A stretch of 64,000 bases of DNA from Anaerococcus sp. mt242 (lineage in GTDB: Bacteria > Bacillota > Clostridia > Tissierellales > Peptoniphilaceae): the NCBI RefSeq assembly GCF_016798225.1, contig NZ_JAEUYX010000004.1, positions 1 through 64,000 on the forward strand, given 5' to 3'. Positions 42,747 to 52,183 of this stretch are shown here, piece by piece; position 1 is the first letter of the stretch; each line of letters begins with the position of its first letter. Below the pieces are notes generated by a model. It did no database searches and was not told the DNA's origin. It saw only the letters and a list, made by a program, of their open reading frames with translations. The position numbers and the translations under genes are program-made.

Positions 42747-44044
42747 AAATTCTCTTTGCTTTCCATTAGTTTTTTATAAATTTCTTCTAAAACGCTAGAT
42801 GTTTTAACTACTCTATCTTCTATTTCATCTAAGCTAAACTCTTTATAAATTCTTACCTTACATTCTTTAGATTTTTTATAAAAGTCAGCAGCTTTAGAAT
42901 AATCTTTGTTTATAGCACATTTAACAGCTTTTAATAAGTATTTTAGACTTGTAAAAAATGAAATTACTTCTTTATAAAGATTTTGGTTACTATAATTACT
43001 TTCATAATTATCAATTGCCTCTAATTTTTGGTCTATCAAGTAAATTATTTTTTCATAATCTCTTGCTTTAAAAGCAGCTGCTAACCTACTATCTTCGAAA
43101 TACTTTTTATTTTCTTCTCTGCTATAGATATCTGATCCAAAGAAAGAATCTGCTATTAGATATAAATCATCTGCTACACCTTTATCTAAATATATAAGTC
43201 CTTTTTTAAAGACTTCTATTGCTTTATAATTACTCGGATCTTTTAAATATTCATTTATCTGAAAAATGGATAGTTTGGAAAGTTCTGCTTGATTCATAGG
43301 ATTTATTAAAAATGAATCAAAATTTAATGATCTGCTATCAAAAAATTCAAATACTTCCATAAAGATTTGATCTCTTTTATAATCATTTACCGGCCAATTA
43401 AACCATATATTTGGTTTTTGGTTAGCAAGTTTTATAAATTCTTCGTTTGCATCATATCTTAAAGGAGCTACTACATCATAACCTGTCCACATTATTTTTA
43501 AGTTTTTAATATTTTTAAATAAGTCAAAATATGAACATGCTTTATCATCAATCCAGCTTTGGTTGTACCATGGATGGACAAAGAGTAATTCTCTATTTTC
43601 AAAATCAGATATAAAATTTAATATATCTTTTACTAATTGTAGATGATATTCTCTTTGCTCATAAGCCTTTTTTTGATCGACATCATCCATGCAAAGGGCA
43701 AAAGATTTTATTCCTATACTATGTAATTGTTCATATTTTTTATATATACGTTCTATTTCGTTTTTATAATCAGAAAAATCAATTAAGTTTTGCCCTGGAT
43801 GTATAGCCCAGACAAAGTCTATATTTTTTCTTTGAGCAAGTTTTGCTAGTTTTTCTAGTTCTTTAAGCTTATTATCTGGATATAAATCTCTCCATTTTAC
43901 ATTGTGGTAAGGGTCATCTTTAGGTGCATATATATATTGGTTCATATTTATATCCGATAAGAAATTGATCATAGAATATCTTTGTTCAAAAGTCCATGGT
44001 ATTCCATAAAAACCTTCAATGACACCTTTTTTAATTTCTGTCAT
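42743..44044 (-). CDS. GH84 beta-N-acetylglucosaminidase
   Basis: A 433-residue protein made of little more than the GH84 catalytic domain. GVIEGFYGIPWTFEQR opens it, APKDDPYHNVKWRDLYP follows, and the catalytic Asp pair is in FALCMDDVDQ. It removes beta-linked GlcNAc by substrate-assisted catalysis. There is no signal peptide, unlike secreted clostridial NagJ/NagH hyaluronidases. In this locus it probably removes GlcNAc from antennae or from the chitobiose end. GGAG precedes its ATG, and a hairpin separates it from the binding-protein genes upstream. Confidence 0.92.
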   Translation of the reverse strand: MTEIKKGVIEGFYGIPWTFEQRYSMINFLSDINMNQYIYAPKDDPYHNVKWRDLYPDNKLKELEKLAKLAQRKNIDFVWAIHPGQNLIDFSDYKNEIERIYKKYEQLHSIGIKSFALCMDDVDQKKAYEQREYHLQLVKDILNFISDFENRELLFVHPWYNQSWIDDKACSYFDLFKNIKNLKIMWTGYDVVAPLRYDANEEFIKLANQKPNIWFNWPVNDYKRDQIFMEVFEFFDSRSLNFDSFLINPMNQAELSKLSIFQINEYLKDPSNYKAIEVFKKGLIYLDKGVADDLYLIADSFFGSDIYSREENKKYFEDSRLAAAFKARDYEKIIYLIDQKLEAIDNYESNYSNQNLYKEVISFFTSLKYLLKAVKCAINKDYSKAADFYKKSKECKVRIYKEFSLDEIEDRVVKTSSVLEEIYKKLMESKENL

Positions 44045-44130
44045 AGAAACTCCTTTTAATATTGAAAATATTTTTTTATTATCTTTAATCCTAATTTAAA
44101 AATGAAAATAAGTTCATTTTGCTATTTATA

Positions 44131-44165
44131 ATTAAAGACTTACACAAAAGTGTAAGTCTTTAATA
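44131..44165 (-). terminator. Hairpin between binding-protein and glycosidase genes
   Basis: A perfect inverted repeat (ATTAAAGACTTACAC against its complement, loop of about four bases) lies right after the binding-protein stop. The T run after it is poor (AATTATAAATAG), so it may be a weak terminator or an mRNA-stabilising hairpin that sets the ratio of transporter to enzyme. Confidence 0.65.
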
Positions 44166-45701
44166 TTAGTTCTTTTCACTGCTGAAAGTGTCAAGTTGAT
44201 TTTGGATTTCTTCTATTGCTTTATCAATGCCTGCTGTTTCTAGTTGGTCTAAAAACTCTTGATAGTAAGCATCATCAAATGCTCCAGTTTTAAGATTGTT
44301 GTAATATCTTTCAACTGTAGCTTGAATATTTTCTAATTCACCTTGGATATTTGTTTTATCAACTCTAAATCCTAGGGTTGGTGAAGCTACTAACTTATCT
44401 TCAAATTCTTTTACTTCTTCATCAAATTCAGGATCTCCAATTCCTACACCATCTGCCATAGGAGTTCTATTAAACATTGATAAGTATTGGAAGCTTGCTA
44501 CATCATATACTTCATCTTTTGTTCCAAGCTTTTTAACTTTTCCATCTTTTAATTCATAGTCTACTCCTTCAATACCGTATGATAATAGGTCTTGAAGTTT
44601 TTTATCTGTAAACATTCTTTCAACAAAGTCTAAAGCTTGGTCTTTGTATTCAGATTGGCTATTGATTCCAACTAATTTTCCTGTAGCTTTTTCATTATCT
44701 ACAGGAATAGATTCTCCTATTATAGAAGCTACTTTTGGTTCTTCTTCCTTTGACCAAATAGCCTCTGATCCAGGTTCTCCTTCGTATTCTCCTACAAGTG
44801 ATGCTTCATAAGCTCCTTTCGCTTCATCAGCTTGGATTTGTGGTGCATCTGGATTTATTAAACCATCGTCATAAAGCTTTTTCATTTGATCAATCTCTGC
44901 CTTAAAGTCAGGATCTTTATAAAGGTTGTAGGCTACTAATTTGCCATCTTTTTCTTTTACTCCTATACCTTTTTCAACTTCAAAAGCAGGATTTTCCCTT
45001 GCTAGTAAAAAGTCACTTGCAACATTGAATGGATATTCAACTTGATCTTCATTATCTTTTACTTCTTTTAAATATTCTTCTAGTTGTGTAGTATTTTGTA
45101 TATCTTGGTATGGTATGTCATACTTTTCTACATATTCTTTGTTCCATACAAATTGATTAGCTGCAACTACTCCAGGATACGCTGCTGGCAATGCATATAA
45201 AGGTCCATTTATTTTTGTACCTTCAATCATCCTATCATCTATTAATTCTTTAGCACCTTTAAGTTCATTATCTAAATAGTCAGACAAGTCTAAAAATGCG
45301 TTTTGGTCTGCTAGAGTTTTATAAGGACCTGCCCAACTAGATGTAAAGGCTAAATCCCAATCTTCTCCAGAGTTTACAGCTAGTTGTAATTTTTGTTGGT
45401 AATCTCCCCAATCATAAAATACTGTATTTATATGATATCCTGCATCTACGCTATCTAGGTATTCATTTGTTGCATCTACTACCTCTTGGTGATTAACTGG
45501 TTCTTCTCCTATATTAAAATATGTTAGTGTAGGTATATCACCACTATCACTTGTTGTTACATCATTAGCTTTTTCTGAGCTTGTAGTTCCTTTTTCACCG
45601 TTATCAGTATCTTTATTCTCAGAGTTATTTCCACAGCCAGTAACTCCAAGTGCTAATGCTAAAATTAAAGCAAATTTCTTTTTCAAATTAAATGTTTTCA
45701 T
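44166..45701 (-). CDS. Oligosaccharide-binding lipoprotein 1 (ABC importer)
   Basis: A 511-residue lipoprotein with signal FALILALALGVTGC. It has an acidic linker, then an LplA-like solute-binding fold (TLTYFNIGEEPVNHQ at the start, GEDWDLAFTSSWAGPYKTL, and a C-terminal helical tail). It should capture glycans outside the membrane for the two permeases in the same operon. It is clearly paralogous to the next binding protein along the whole length, so a tandem duplication is evident. A hairpin immediately follows the gene. Confidence 0.9.
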   Translation of the reverse strand: MKTFNLKKKFALILALALGVTGCGNNSENKDTDNGEKGTTSSEKANDVTTSDSGDIPTLTYFNIGEEPVNHQEVVDATNEYLDSVDAGYHINTVFYDWGDYQQKLQLAVNSGEDWDLAFTSSWAGPYKTLADQNAFLDLSDYLDNELKGAKELIDDRMIEGTKINGPLYALPAAYPGVVAANQFVWNKEYVEKYDIPYQDIQNTTQLEEYLKEVKDNEDQVEYPFNVASDFLLARENPAFEVEKGIGVKEKDGKLVAYNLYKDPDFKAEIDQMKKLYDDGLINPDAPQIQADEAKGAYEASLVGEYEGEPGSEAIWSKEEEPKVASIIGESIPVDNEKATGKLVGINSQSEYKDQALDFVERMFTDKKLQDLLSYGIEGVDYELKDGKVKKLGTKDEVYDVASFQYLSMFNRTPMADGVGIGDPEFDEEVKEFEDKLVASPTLGFRVDKTNIQGELENIQATVERYYNNLKTGAFDDAYYQEFLDQLETAGIDKAIEEIQNQLDTFSSEKN

Positions 45702-45773
45702 ACTCTTCTCCTTATGAAAATGTATTATTTTAATAAGATATAAATATATAACTTAATTAAAATCTCATTAAAT

Positions 45774-47270
45774 TTATTTATCTTCCCATTTATCTAATTG
45801 TTCTTGAACATCTTTTACTAATTTATCTATGCCTGCAATATCAAGTTTTTCTAAAAACTCTTGGTAGTATTCTTCGCTAAAGGCTCCAGTTTTTATATTC
45901 CTTTCGTATTGCTCAATGACTTCTTCTACATTTTCTGCTTCTTTTTCATTGCCAGTTTTATCAAAGTTAAATCCTAAAATTGGTGAAGCTTCTACCCTGT
46001 CTAAGTATGTATCAAGCATTTCCTTTTTACTTTTTTCATCTGTGTTAGCATTTACAGTTGGTGTCATCATTTCTGATGCTAAAAATGTAAATCCTGGTAC
46101 TTCGTAGCCGCTATCTTCTATAATATCAACTTTTTCATCAACTAAATTATAGTGTTTGCCTTCTATACCATAAACTAAATATCTCATTAGTTCTGGGTCA
46201 CTATACATTCTATTTAAAAAGTCCATAGCTTCTTTGGCGTGTTCAGTTTGAGAATTTATTGCTGCAAGAGATCCAGTTGCTTTTTCATTTGTAACTAGGG
46301 CTTTATCTTCTGCAAATGAAGAAACCACTTCAGTATTATAGCTTCTGGACCATATGTTATCAGGATTTACTCCTCCCTCACCTTTTGCTACAAGAAAAGT
46401 ATCCCCTGATTGGGCATTGGATGCTTCTAGCTGTGGAGCTGACGGATCGATATAACCTTTATCCATATAATCTTTCATAGTAAAGGCTAAATCTTTTACC
46501 TCTTTGTTAGCCCATTTATTATATGCAATAAGCTTTCCATTTTCATTTTTTACTGCCACTCCTGGTGTAGCTACAGATTGTGGATCTTTTGTCTGAAATA
46601 TATAATCACTAAGCACAACAAATGGATATTCTACACTAGCTTCTTTTTCTTTAACTTCCTTTAAATATGGTTCTAAGTCAGACTCTGTTTTTATATCATC
46701 AATAGGAATATCATATTTATCCACATATTCTTTGTTCCAGATAAAGTAATCAGCTGGTACTATATTTTCTGCTGTAGCTGGTACTCCATAAAGTCTACCA
46801 TTTATGCTAGCTCCTTTTATAACTTCATCAGAAGCAGAGTCTAAAATAGCTTTTCCATCTTCTTTTATAAGATCAGTTATGTCTAAAAACGCACCTTTTT
46901 CAGCCATATTCTTATAAGGTCCAGCCCAGCTGGCAGTAAATGCAATATCCCAATCATCTCCAGCATTGGATGCTAATTGCAATTTTTGCTGATAATCTCC
47001 CCAATCAAAATATTGGAAACTTATATGGTATCCTGCATCTTTGTTATCTAAGTATTGATTTATACTTTCTGCCACCTCATCTGTGTCTGCTTGTGGTGGT
47101 CCTACATTGTAATAAACCAATGTAGGCACTTCATCTGAATTATTTTCTTGCTGCTTTACTTGATTTTTAGAATTACTTTCATCATTTTCTGCTTGATTAC
47201 TACAAGCTCCTAATGATACTAACAAAGCTAGCAAGATAGCAACTTTTCCACTTTTTGAAAATATTTTCAT
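45774..47270 (-). CDS. Oligosaccharide-binding lipoprotein 2 (ABC importer)
   Basis: A 498-residue paralogue of the neighbouring binding protein. Signal VAILLALLVSLGAC ends in a lipobox Cys. TLVYYNVGPPQADTDEV, GDDWDIAFTASWAGPYKNM and GFNFDKTGNEKEAENVEEVIEQYERNIKTGAF align with the same segments of its partner. Two binding proteins sharing one set of permeases may recognise different glycan forms. It lies 30 bases downstream of the second permease gene. Confidence 0.9.
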   Translation of the reverse strand: MKIFSKSGKVAILLALLVSLGACSNQAENDESNSKNQVKQQENNSDEVPTLVYYNVGPPQADTDEVAESINQYLDNKDAGYHISFQYFDWGDYQQKLQLASNAGDDWDIAFTASWAGPYKNMAEKGAFLDITDLIKEDGKAILDSASDEVIKGASINGRLYGVPATAENIVPADYFIWNKEYVDKYDIPIDDIKTESDLEPYLKEVKEKEASVEYPFVVLSDYIFQTKDPQSVATPGVAVKNENGKLIAYNKWANKEVKDLAFTMKDYMDKGYIDPSAPQLEASNAQSGDTFLVAKGEGGVNPDNIWSRSYNTEVVSSFAEDKALVTNEKATGSLAAINSQTEHAKEAMDFLNRMYSDPELMRYLVYGIEGKHYNLVDEKVDIIEDSGYEVPGFTFLASEMMTPTVNANTDEKSKKEMLDTYLDRVEASPILGFNFDKTGNEKEAENVEEVIEQYERNIKTGAFSEEYYQEFLEKLDIAGIDKLVKDVQEQLDKWEDK

Positions 47271-47300
47271 ATACCCCTCTACCCCTCCTATATATAAAAT

Positions 47301-48227
47301 TTATTCTTTAACAGCCCCTAAAGTTAATCCACTTATAAAATATCTTTGGAAAAATGGATATGCAATAAGGATTGGTGCTGTCGTAATTACTACTATCGCC
47401 ATCTTTAAAGATTCTTGAGGCAGGGTTTTTCTAATCTCGCCTGCTAGTCCTCCCAAGGCATCTTTTCTAAGGGACAAAAAGTTTGTTGAGTTTTGAATTC
47501 TCATAAGCATATATTGAACAGGTATCTTATCTTCACTATCAATATATAACATAGCTTGATACCAGTCATTCCAATAAGCTAAAGTTAAAAATAATCCAAC
47601 TGTAGCAATTATCGGTAATGAAAGTGGCAAAATAATCTTAAAGAATATTTGCATCTCATTTGCCCCATCAATTGTTGCAGCTTCTACGAGTGCATTGGGT
47701 ATGCTTGTTTGAAAATATGTTCTCATTAAAATAATATTATATGAACCAACAAGTCCTGGTAAAATCAAAGCCCACATAGAATCTTTAAGTCCCAAAAACT
47801 GTGTCATAATTAAATAATTTGCTACAAGTCCTCCACTAAATAGCATAGGAATTGTAGATACTTTGGTAAAAAACCCTTTATATTCATAATCTTCTCTGGA
47901 TAAAGAATATGCATACATAGTGGTAAGAATTAAGGCAAGTATTACACCTACTACTGTAATAATAATTGAATTTTTGTATGACCTTGCTATTTGTCCACCA
48001 CTTTTAAATATGAACTTATAAGCTTCTAAGGAAAATTTTTCAGGTATTAAGGAATAACCATTTGATTTTATAGTGGCTTCATCTGTTATAGATATCATTA
48101 CCACAAACAAAAATGGTAGTATAGCGGATATAGTAAGAAGTATTAATACAATATTTAATACTACATTAGAAGTTTTACTTATCTTTAAAGGATCATATAC
48201 TTTTTTTTGTGTCTTTTCTTTTTGCAT
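47301..48227 (-). CDS. ABC importer permease (LplC/YtcP type)
   Basis: A 308-residue permease with six membrane helices. LNIVLILLTISAILPFLFVVMISITDE opens it, and the EAA loop for ATPase contact reads EAATIDGANEMQIFFKIILPLSLPIIA. The end GLTLGAVKE is typical of the family. It pairs with the LplB-type permease encoded just upstream. The families match those of the pneumococcal N-glycan transporter permeases. Confidence 0.92.
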   Translation of the reverse strand: MQKEKTQKKVYDPLKISKTSNVVLNIVLILLTISAILPFLFVVMISITDEATIKSNGYSLIPEKFSLEAYKFIFKSGGQIARSYKNSIIITVVGVILALILTTMYAYSLSREDYEYKGFFTKVSTIPMLFSGGLVANYLIMTQFLGLKDSMWALILPGLVGSYNIILMRTYFQTSIPNALVEAATIDGANEMQIFFKIILPLSLPIIATVGLFLTLAYWNDWYQAMLYIDSEDKIPVQYMLMRIQNSTNFLSLRKDALGGLAGEIRKTLPQESLKMAIVVITTAPILIAYPFFQRYFISGLTLGAVKE

Positions 48228-48235
48228 ATAAGCTC

Positions 48236-49249
48236 CTAGAATAGCGATCTTTGGGGATCATAACGTTTTACAATTTTATTAGAAAATAGAATTAAAATAG
48301 TACCAACAACTGATTGTAGTAGCGAAACTGCTGAAGATAATCCTATATCCCCTGTTTGTAAAAGCGCTCTAAATACATATGTATCAATTACATTTGTAAC
48401 ATTATATAATGGCCCTGAGTTTCTAGGCACTTGGAAAAACAAACCAAAATCTGCCCTAAATATATTTGCCAGTGATGTTACAAAAATTATTATAATGACA
48501 GGTTTTAAAAGTGGTATCGTAATTTTTTTTGTTTGCTGCCACTTAGTTGCGCCATCCATAGCTGCTGCTTCATAATAGGTCCTATCTATGCCCGAAAGAG
48601 CTGATAAGTAAACTACTGTATTATATCCTAGACCCTTCCACGAGTTAATAAGTACTAAAAAGAATGGCCAAAATTTTGTATTTGTATACCAGTTAATTTT
48701 ATCCCCACCAAGGCTAACTATCAGTCTATTTAACAAACCCTTATCAGGAGATAAGAATGCAAAAACTGCATAGCTTATTACAACCCATGATAAAAAGTGA
48801 GGCAAAAACATAGACGTTTGATAAAATTTAGCAGCCTTTTTGTTTAAAATCTCATGTAAGGCAATGGCAGTAAACATAGCTAAAACTATATTTAATACTA
48901 TGAAAATAAAATTGTAGCCAATAGTATTTCTAATAATTATCCAAGCATCCTTGCTTCTAAAGAAAAACTTAAAGTTATCTAGACCTACCCAATCACTTTT
49001 ATAGAGATTATAAAAGAAATTTTTAGAAAAAATTTTATATCTTTTAAATGGTATAATCAAGCCAAACATCGGCAAATAGGCAAATATTATAAACCAAATA
49101 AAAGCCGGCAAGGAAAATACTAAAAGGGGCAAATTTGTTTTAAACCTTTGTTTAAAAGGTTTCTTTTTTGCTTTTCTTTTATTTTCTATCCCAGGTTGGT
49201 TAGAAATAGCTGTTTCTTTCATTTGTTCTTTTGGTTGTTTATCTTCCAT
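48236..49249 (-). CDS. ABC importer permease (LplB/YteP type)
   Basis: A 337-residue permease with a charged N-terminal extension (about 35 residues) and six helices. LPLLVFSLPAFIWFIIFAYLPMFGLIIPF and the EAA loop EAAAMDGATKWQQTKKITIPLLKP are characteristic. It forms the translocation pore with the LplC-type partner, nine bases downstream. It imports oligosaccharide delivered by the two binding lipoproteins. Confidence 0.92.
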   Translation of the reverse strand: MEDKQPKEQMKETAISNQPGIENKRKAKKKPFKQRFKTNLPLLVFSLPAFIWFIIFAYLPMFGLIIPFKRYKIFSKNFFYNLYKSDWVGLDNFKFFFRSKDAWIIIRNTIGYNFIFIVLNIVLAMFTAIALHEILNKKAAKFYQTSMFLPHFLSWVVISYAVFAFLSPDKGLLNRLIVSLGGDKINWYTNTKFWPFFLVLINSWKGLGYNTVVYLSALSGIDRTYYEAAAMDGATKWQQTKKITIPLLKPVIIIIFVTSLANIFRADFGLFFQVPRNSGPLYNVTNVIDTYVFRALLQTGDIGLSSAVSLLQSVVGTILILFSNKIVKRYDPQRSLF

Positions 49250-49260
49250 CCCAGCCTCCT

Positions 49261-49902
49261 CTATAATTTCTTAATAGTATATTCATTTATAGTATTTACC
49301 ATAGCTGCAAATATTAAGATAAAGATAAGCAGCCAAAAATTATTATTTATTATAAGTCTTTCAAAAAGTTCCCATACAAGATAAACTATTATAGAATAGA
49401 AAAAATATCTATATGTAAGTATGAGTGAATTTTTAATAGTTTGAATAATTCCCATATATTTTCTATGAGAAGTTTGTAAGATTGTATAAAATATAATTCC
49501 CCTATAAAAATACAAGAGTATGATCGTTAATATTCCTATAATTCCATTTGTTGATGAAATTATTCTTAAAGAAGAATCTGCATAAAAATATAAGGAAAAA
49601 AGTAATACATAAAGCAAATATTTAGAAAGCCCATTCTCATCAAAAGTTTCTTTAAAATAAGATGCTAAGGTCTTTTTGTCATTTACAAAAGTAGCTGTAA
49701 AAGAATTTGCCTGTCTTTCTAAAGCAAATCCTATAAGTCCACTTAAGGGAACAAATAAGACTAAATATTTGCTAATATTTTCCGTCAAAAATAAATTTAG
49801 TAAAAATATGGGCAAAAGTATTAATGAGCTATAAAATATACTTACAAAAGCATATAAAATTACTTCACCCAGTTTATACATGCCCTTAGCAAATGATTCC
49901 AT
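49261..49902 (-). CDS. DUF624 (YesL-type) membrane protein
   Basis: A 213-residue membrane protein with about five hydrophobic segments. Its topology and its position between an importer ATPase and an LplB-type permease match the YesL family (DUF624), a common companion of complex-oligosaccharide ABC importers. The function is unknown; an accessory role in transport or sensing is inferred. It overlaps the ATPase gene by one base. Confidence 0.75.
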   Translation of the reverse strand: MESFAKGMYKLGEVILYAFVSIFYSSLILLPIFLLNLFLTENISKYLVLFVPLSGLIGFALERQANSFTATFVNDKKTLASYFKETFDENGLSKYLLYVLLFSLYFYADSSLRIISSTNGIIGILTIILLYFYRGIIFYTILQTSHRKYMGIIQTIKNSLILTYRYFFYSIIVYLVWELFERLIINNNFWLLIFILIFAAMVNTINEYTIKKL

Positions 49903-51017
49903 TAATTTATTCTCTTTTGCGTTTTACTATCAAATAAGTGGATATCATCAAAGTTTACAAATAACTTTATGCTATCACCAACATTTCTATCCTTAGACTT
50001 ACCAGAAACCTTTACTGCAATTTTATTATCTCCATCCTCTTCTATAGTTACTGAAGACTTTTTATCTTCTGCATAAATAATAGTTTCATCACCTAGCATT
50101 TCTATATTTACAATTTGAGCTTTAATATAATTTTCTCTCCCATCTAAATCATTTAGAGAAAATGCTTCTGGTCGTATACCTATAATTAAATCTTTATCTT
50201 TAAATGTTTTTAGTGCATCTTTATTTTTTTCAGAAAGATCAATACTATCATTGCCAACTATAAGTTTTCCTTGATCTATTTCTCCTTTAAAAAAGTTCAT
50301 AGGAGGAGATCCTATAAAATTTGCTACGAATACGTTTGCAGGATAATCATATATTTCTTCTGGACTTCCTATTTGTTGGATATAGCCGTCTTTCATAACC
50401 ACAATTCTGCTAGCCATTGACATAGCTTCTGTTTGATCGTGAGTTACATATATAGTTGTAGTATTTAAGCTATCATGGATTCTAGAAATTTCTGTTCTCA
50501 TTTGGCTACGAAGTTTGGCATCTAAGTTACTTAAGGGTTCATCCATTAAAAATATATCTGCCTGGCGAACAATAGCTCTACCTAAGGCTACCCTCTGCCT
50601 TTGCCCTCCTGATAAAGCAGCTGGTTTTCTATCTAAATAAGGCAATAATTCTAGCATTTCTGCTGCTTTTTTTACTTTTTCTTCGATTTCTTTTTTATCT
50701 TTTTTTTGAATTTGTAATCCAAAAGCCATATTGTCAAACACACTCATATGTGGATATAGAGCATAGTTTTGAAAAACCATAGCTATATTTCTATCTTTTG
50801 GATTTACTTCATTCATCAACTTATCATTTATGTAAAGTTCTCCACTACTTATCTCTTCAAGACCTGCTATCATTCTTAAAGTAGTCGATTTGCCACATCC
50901 AGATGGACCAACAAAAACTATAAATTCCTTATCAGCTATATCTAAATTGAAATCGTATACCGCTTGTACACCATTGGGATATATTTTATCAATATTTCTT
51001 AAACTTAATGTTGCCAA
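49902..51017 (-). CDS. Sugar ABC importer ATPase (MsmX/UgpC type)
   Basis: A 371-residue ATPase. Walker [12 protein letters not shown], the signature [17 protein letters not shown], Walker [17 protein letters not shown] and the switch His THDQTEAMS are present. The C-terminal regulatory domain (about 240-370) matches MsmX/MalK-like multitask ATPases. The start is TTG at 51017 after GAGGAGGG; the longer frame upstream is not needed and the choice gives the normal family length. It heads the operon, right after a consensus promoter. Confidence 0.94.
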   Translation of the reverse strand: MATLSLRNIDKIYPNGVQAVYDFNLDIADKEFIVFVGPSGCGKSTTLRMIAGLEEISSGELYINDKLMNEVNPKDRNIAMVFQNYALYPHMSVFDNMAFGLQIQKKDKKEIEEKVKKAAEMLELLPYLDRKPAALSGGQRQRVALGRAIVRQADIFLMDEPLSNLDAKLRSQMRTEISRIHDSLNTTTIYVTHDQTEAMSMASRIVVMKDGYIQQIGSPEEIYDYPANVFVANFIGSPPMNFFKGEIDQGKLIVGNDSIDLSEKNKDALKTFKDKDLIIGIRPEAFSLNDLDGRENYIKAQIVNIEMLGDETIIYAEDKKSSVTIEEDGDNKIAVKVSGKSKDRNVGDSIKLFVNFDDIHLFDSKTQKRIN

Positions 51018-51057
51018 CTTACCCTCCTCATTATAAAGAAATTCAGTTATTGTCATT

Positions 51058-51087
51058 TTTATAAGAGCAAGTTGATATTTTTGTCAA
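51058..51087 (-). promoter_or_regulatory. Promoter of the N-glycan import and degradation operon
   Basis: TTGACA (51082-51087) and TATAAA (51058-51063) on the minus strand with an 18-base spacer. An inverted repeat (TTGACAAAAATATCAA, 51072-51087) covers the -35 box and is a likely repressor site. Confidence 0.75.
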
Positions 51088-51189
51088 TCTTTTACTCTTT
51101 CTTATATAATTCTAAATTATCCCCTGATTTTTATCAACGATTTATTAAATATAGATTAAATTTTCATAAATTTTAAAAGTTTAAAAGTA

Positions 51190-51209
51190 TTATGAAATTA
51201 TTTTCATAA
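51190..51209. repeat. Perfect palindrome upstream of the glycan operon
   Basis: TTATGAAATTATTTTCATAA has eight-base arms around a four-base centre. It lies about 100 bases upstream of the -35 box and just before the manA terminator. Its GAAA..TTTC core resembles sites reported for RpiR-type regulators, which is an inference. Confidence 0.5.
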
Positions 51210-51234
51210 AAAAAAGAGCTCTATGACTCTTAAT
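51206..51234 (-). terminator. Terminator of manA
   Basis: AAGAG and CTCTT form a short stem overlapping the manA end; eight T follow on the minus strand. Confidence 0.7.
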
Positions 51235-52174
51235 TTTTTGCTATATTTGATGCGATTATTGTCAGCTCTCCGTCAAATTCGTAGCTAGATACTTCATTGG
51301 TTAGTATAAAAAAGTCTCCCTTTTTTATATCGTATTCTTCACCATCTACTCTTAAAATGCCTACTCCCTCAACAACTGACTCTAATAGGTAATCACTAGC
51401 TCTTACCAATTCTTTATGTCCGCTTACTTCTAATTTTCTTACTTCAAAAAACTCATTTTCAGTTAGTTTTGTTATTTTTATATTAGCAGATTCTTCTTGT
51501 TTTTGCTCATTACTTACTTCATTTAGTTTTATAGCTTCAATTGATTTGTCTATATGAAGCTCGCGCAGATTGCCTTCTTTATCTGGGCGATCGTAATCGT
51601 AGAGCCTATAGGTTATATCAGATGCTTGTTGGATTTCTAGTATTAGACATCCTTTTTTAATGGCATGGACTGTGCCTGCTGGCACAAAGAAAAAATCTCC
51701 CTTATTGGTTGGGACTTCTTTTAAAACATCATCCCATTTTTTATTTTCAATTTTTTTAATAGCTTCATCCTTGCTATCTACATTTAGTCCGTAAATGATT
51801 GAAGCAGGATTTTCATTTAATATATACCAGCATTCAGTCTTACCTCTTGAATTTTCAAGTTTTGCTCCCATTTCATCATCTGGGTGTACTTGTATAGATA
51901 AGTCATCTGTGGCATCAATTATTTTTATCAAAAGAGGAAAAGTTTCCTCGTCGTCTCCTCCAAATAACTCTTTGTGATTTTTATAAACATCTTTTAAAGA
52001 TTGGCCTGATAACTCTCCATTTATTACAACAGAGCTAGCCTCATCTATACCAGATATAGCCCAGTATTCACCAACGCTATCAGAATTTATATCATAATCA
52101 AATTCGTCTTTTAGTCGGGACCCGCCCCAAACTTTGTCAACAAACTTACCTTCTAAAATTAAAACTTTTTGCAT
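51230..52174 (-). CDS. manA: Mannose-6-phosphate isomerase, class I
   Basis: A 314-residue type I phosphomannose isomerase of the short Firmicutes form. The metal site is in DDLSIQVHPDDEMG and GKTECWYIL, and the active-site segment is FVPAGTVHAIKKGCLILEIQQASDITYRLYDYDR. It interconverts mannose-6-phosphate and fructose-6-phosphate, feeding mannose from glycan breakdown into glycolysis. It lies just upstream of the N-glycan operon and ten bases after the carboxypeptidase gene, so it is expressed with the latter. Confidence 0.94.
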   Translation of the reverse strand: MQKVLILEGKFVDKVWGGSRLKDEFDYDINSDSVGEYWAISGIDEASSVVINGELSGQSLKDVYKNHKELFGGDDEETFPLLIKIIDATDDLSIQVHPDDEMGAKLENSRGKTECWYILNENPASIIYGLNVDSKDEAIKKIENKKWDDVLKEVPTNKGDFFFVPAGTVHAIKKGCLILEIQQASDITYRLYDYDRPDKEGNLRELHIDKSIEAIKLNEVSNEQKQEESANIKITKLTENEFFEVRKLEVSGHKELVRASDYLLESVVEGVGILRVDGEEYDIKKGDFFILTNEVSSYEFDGELTIIASNIAKN

Positions 52175-52183
52175 ATTTTCTCC

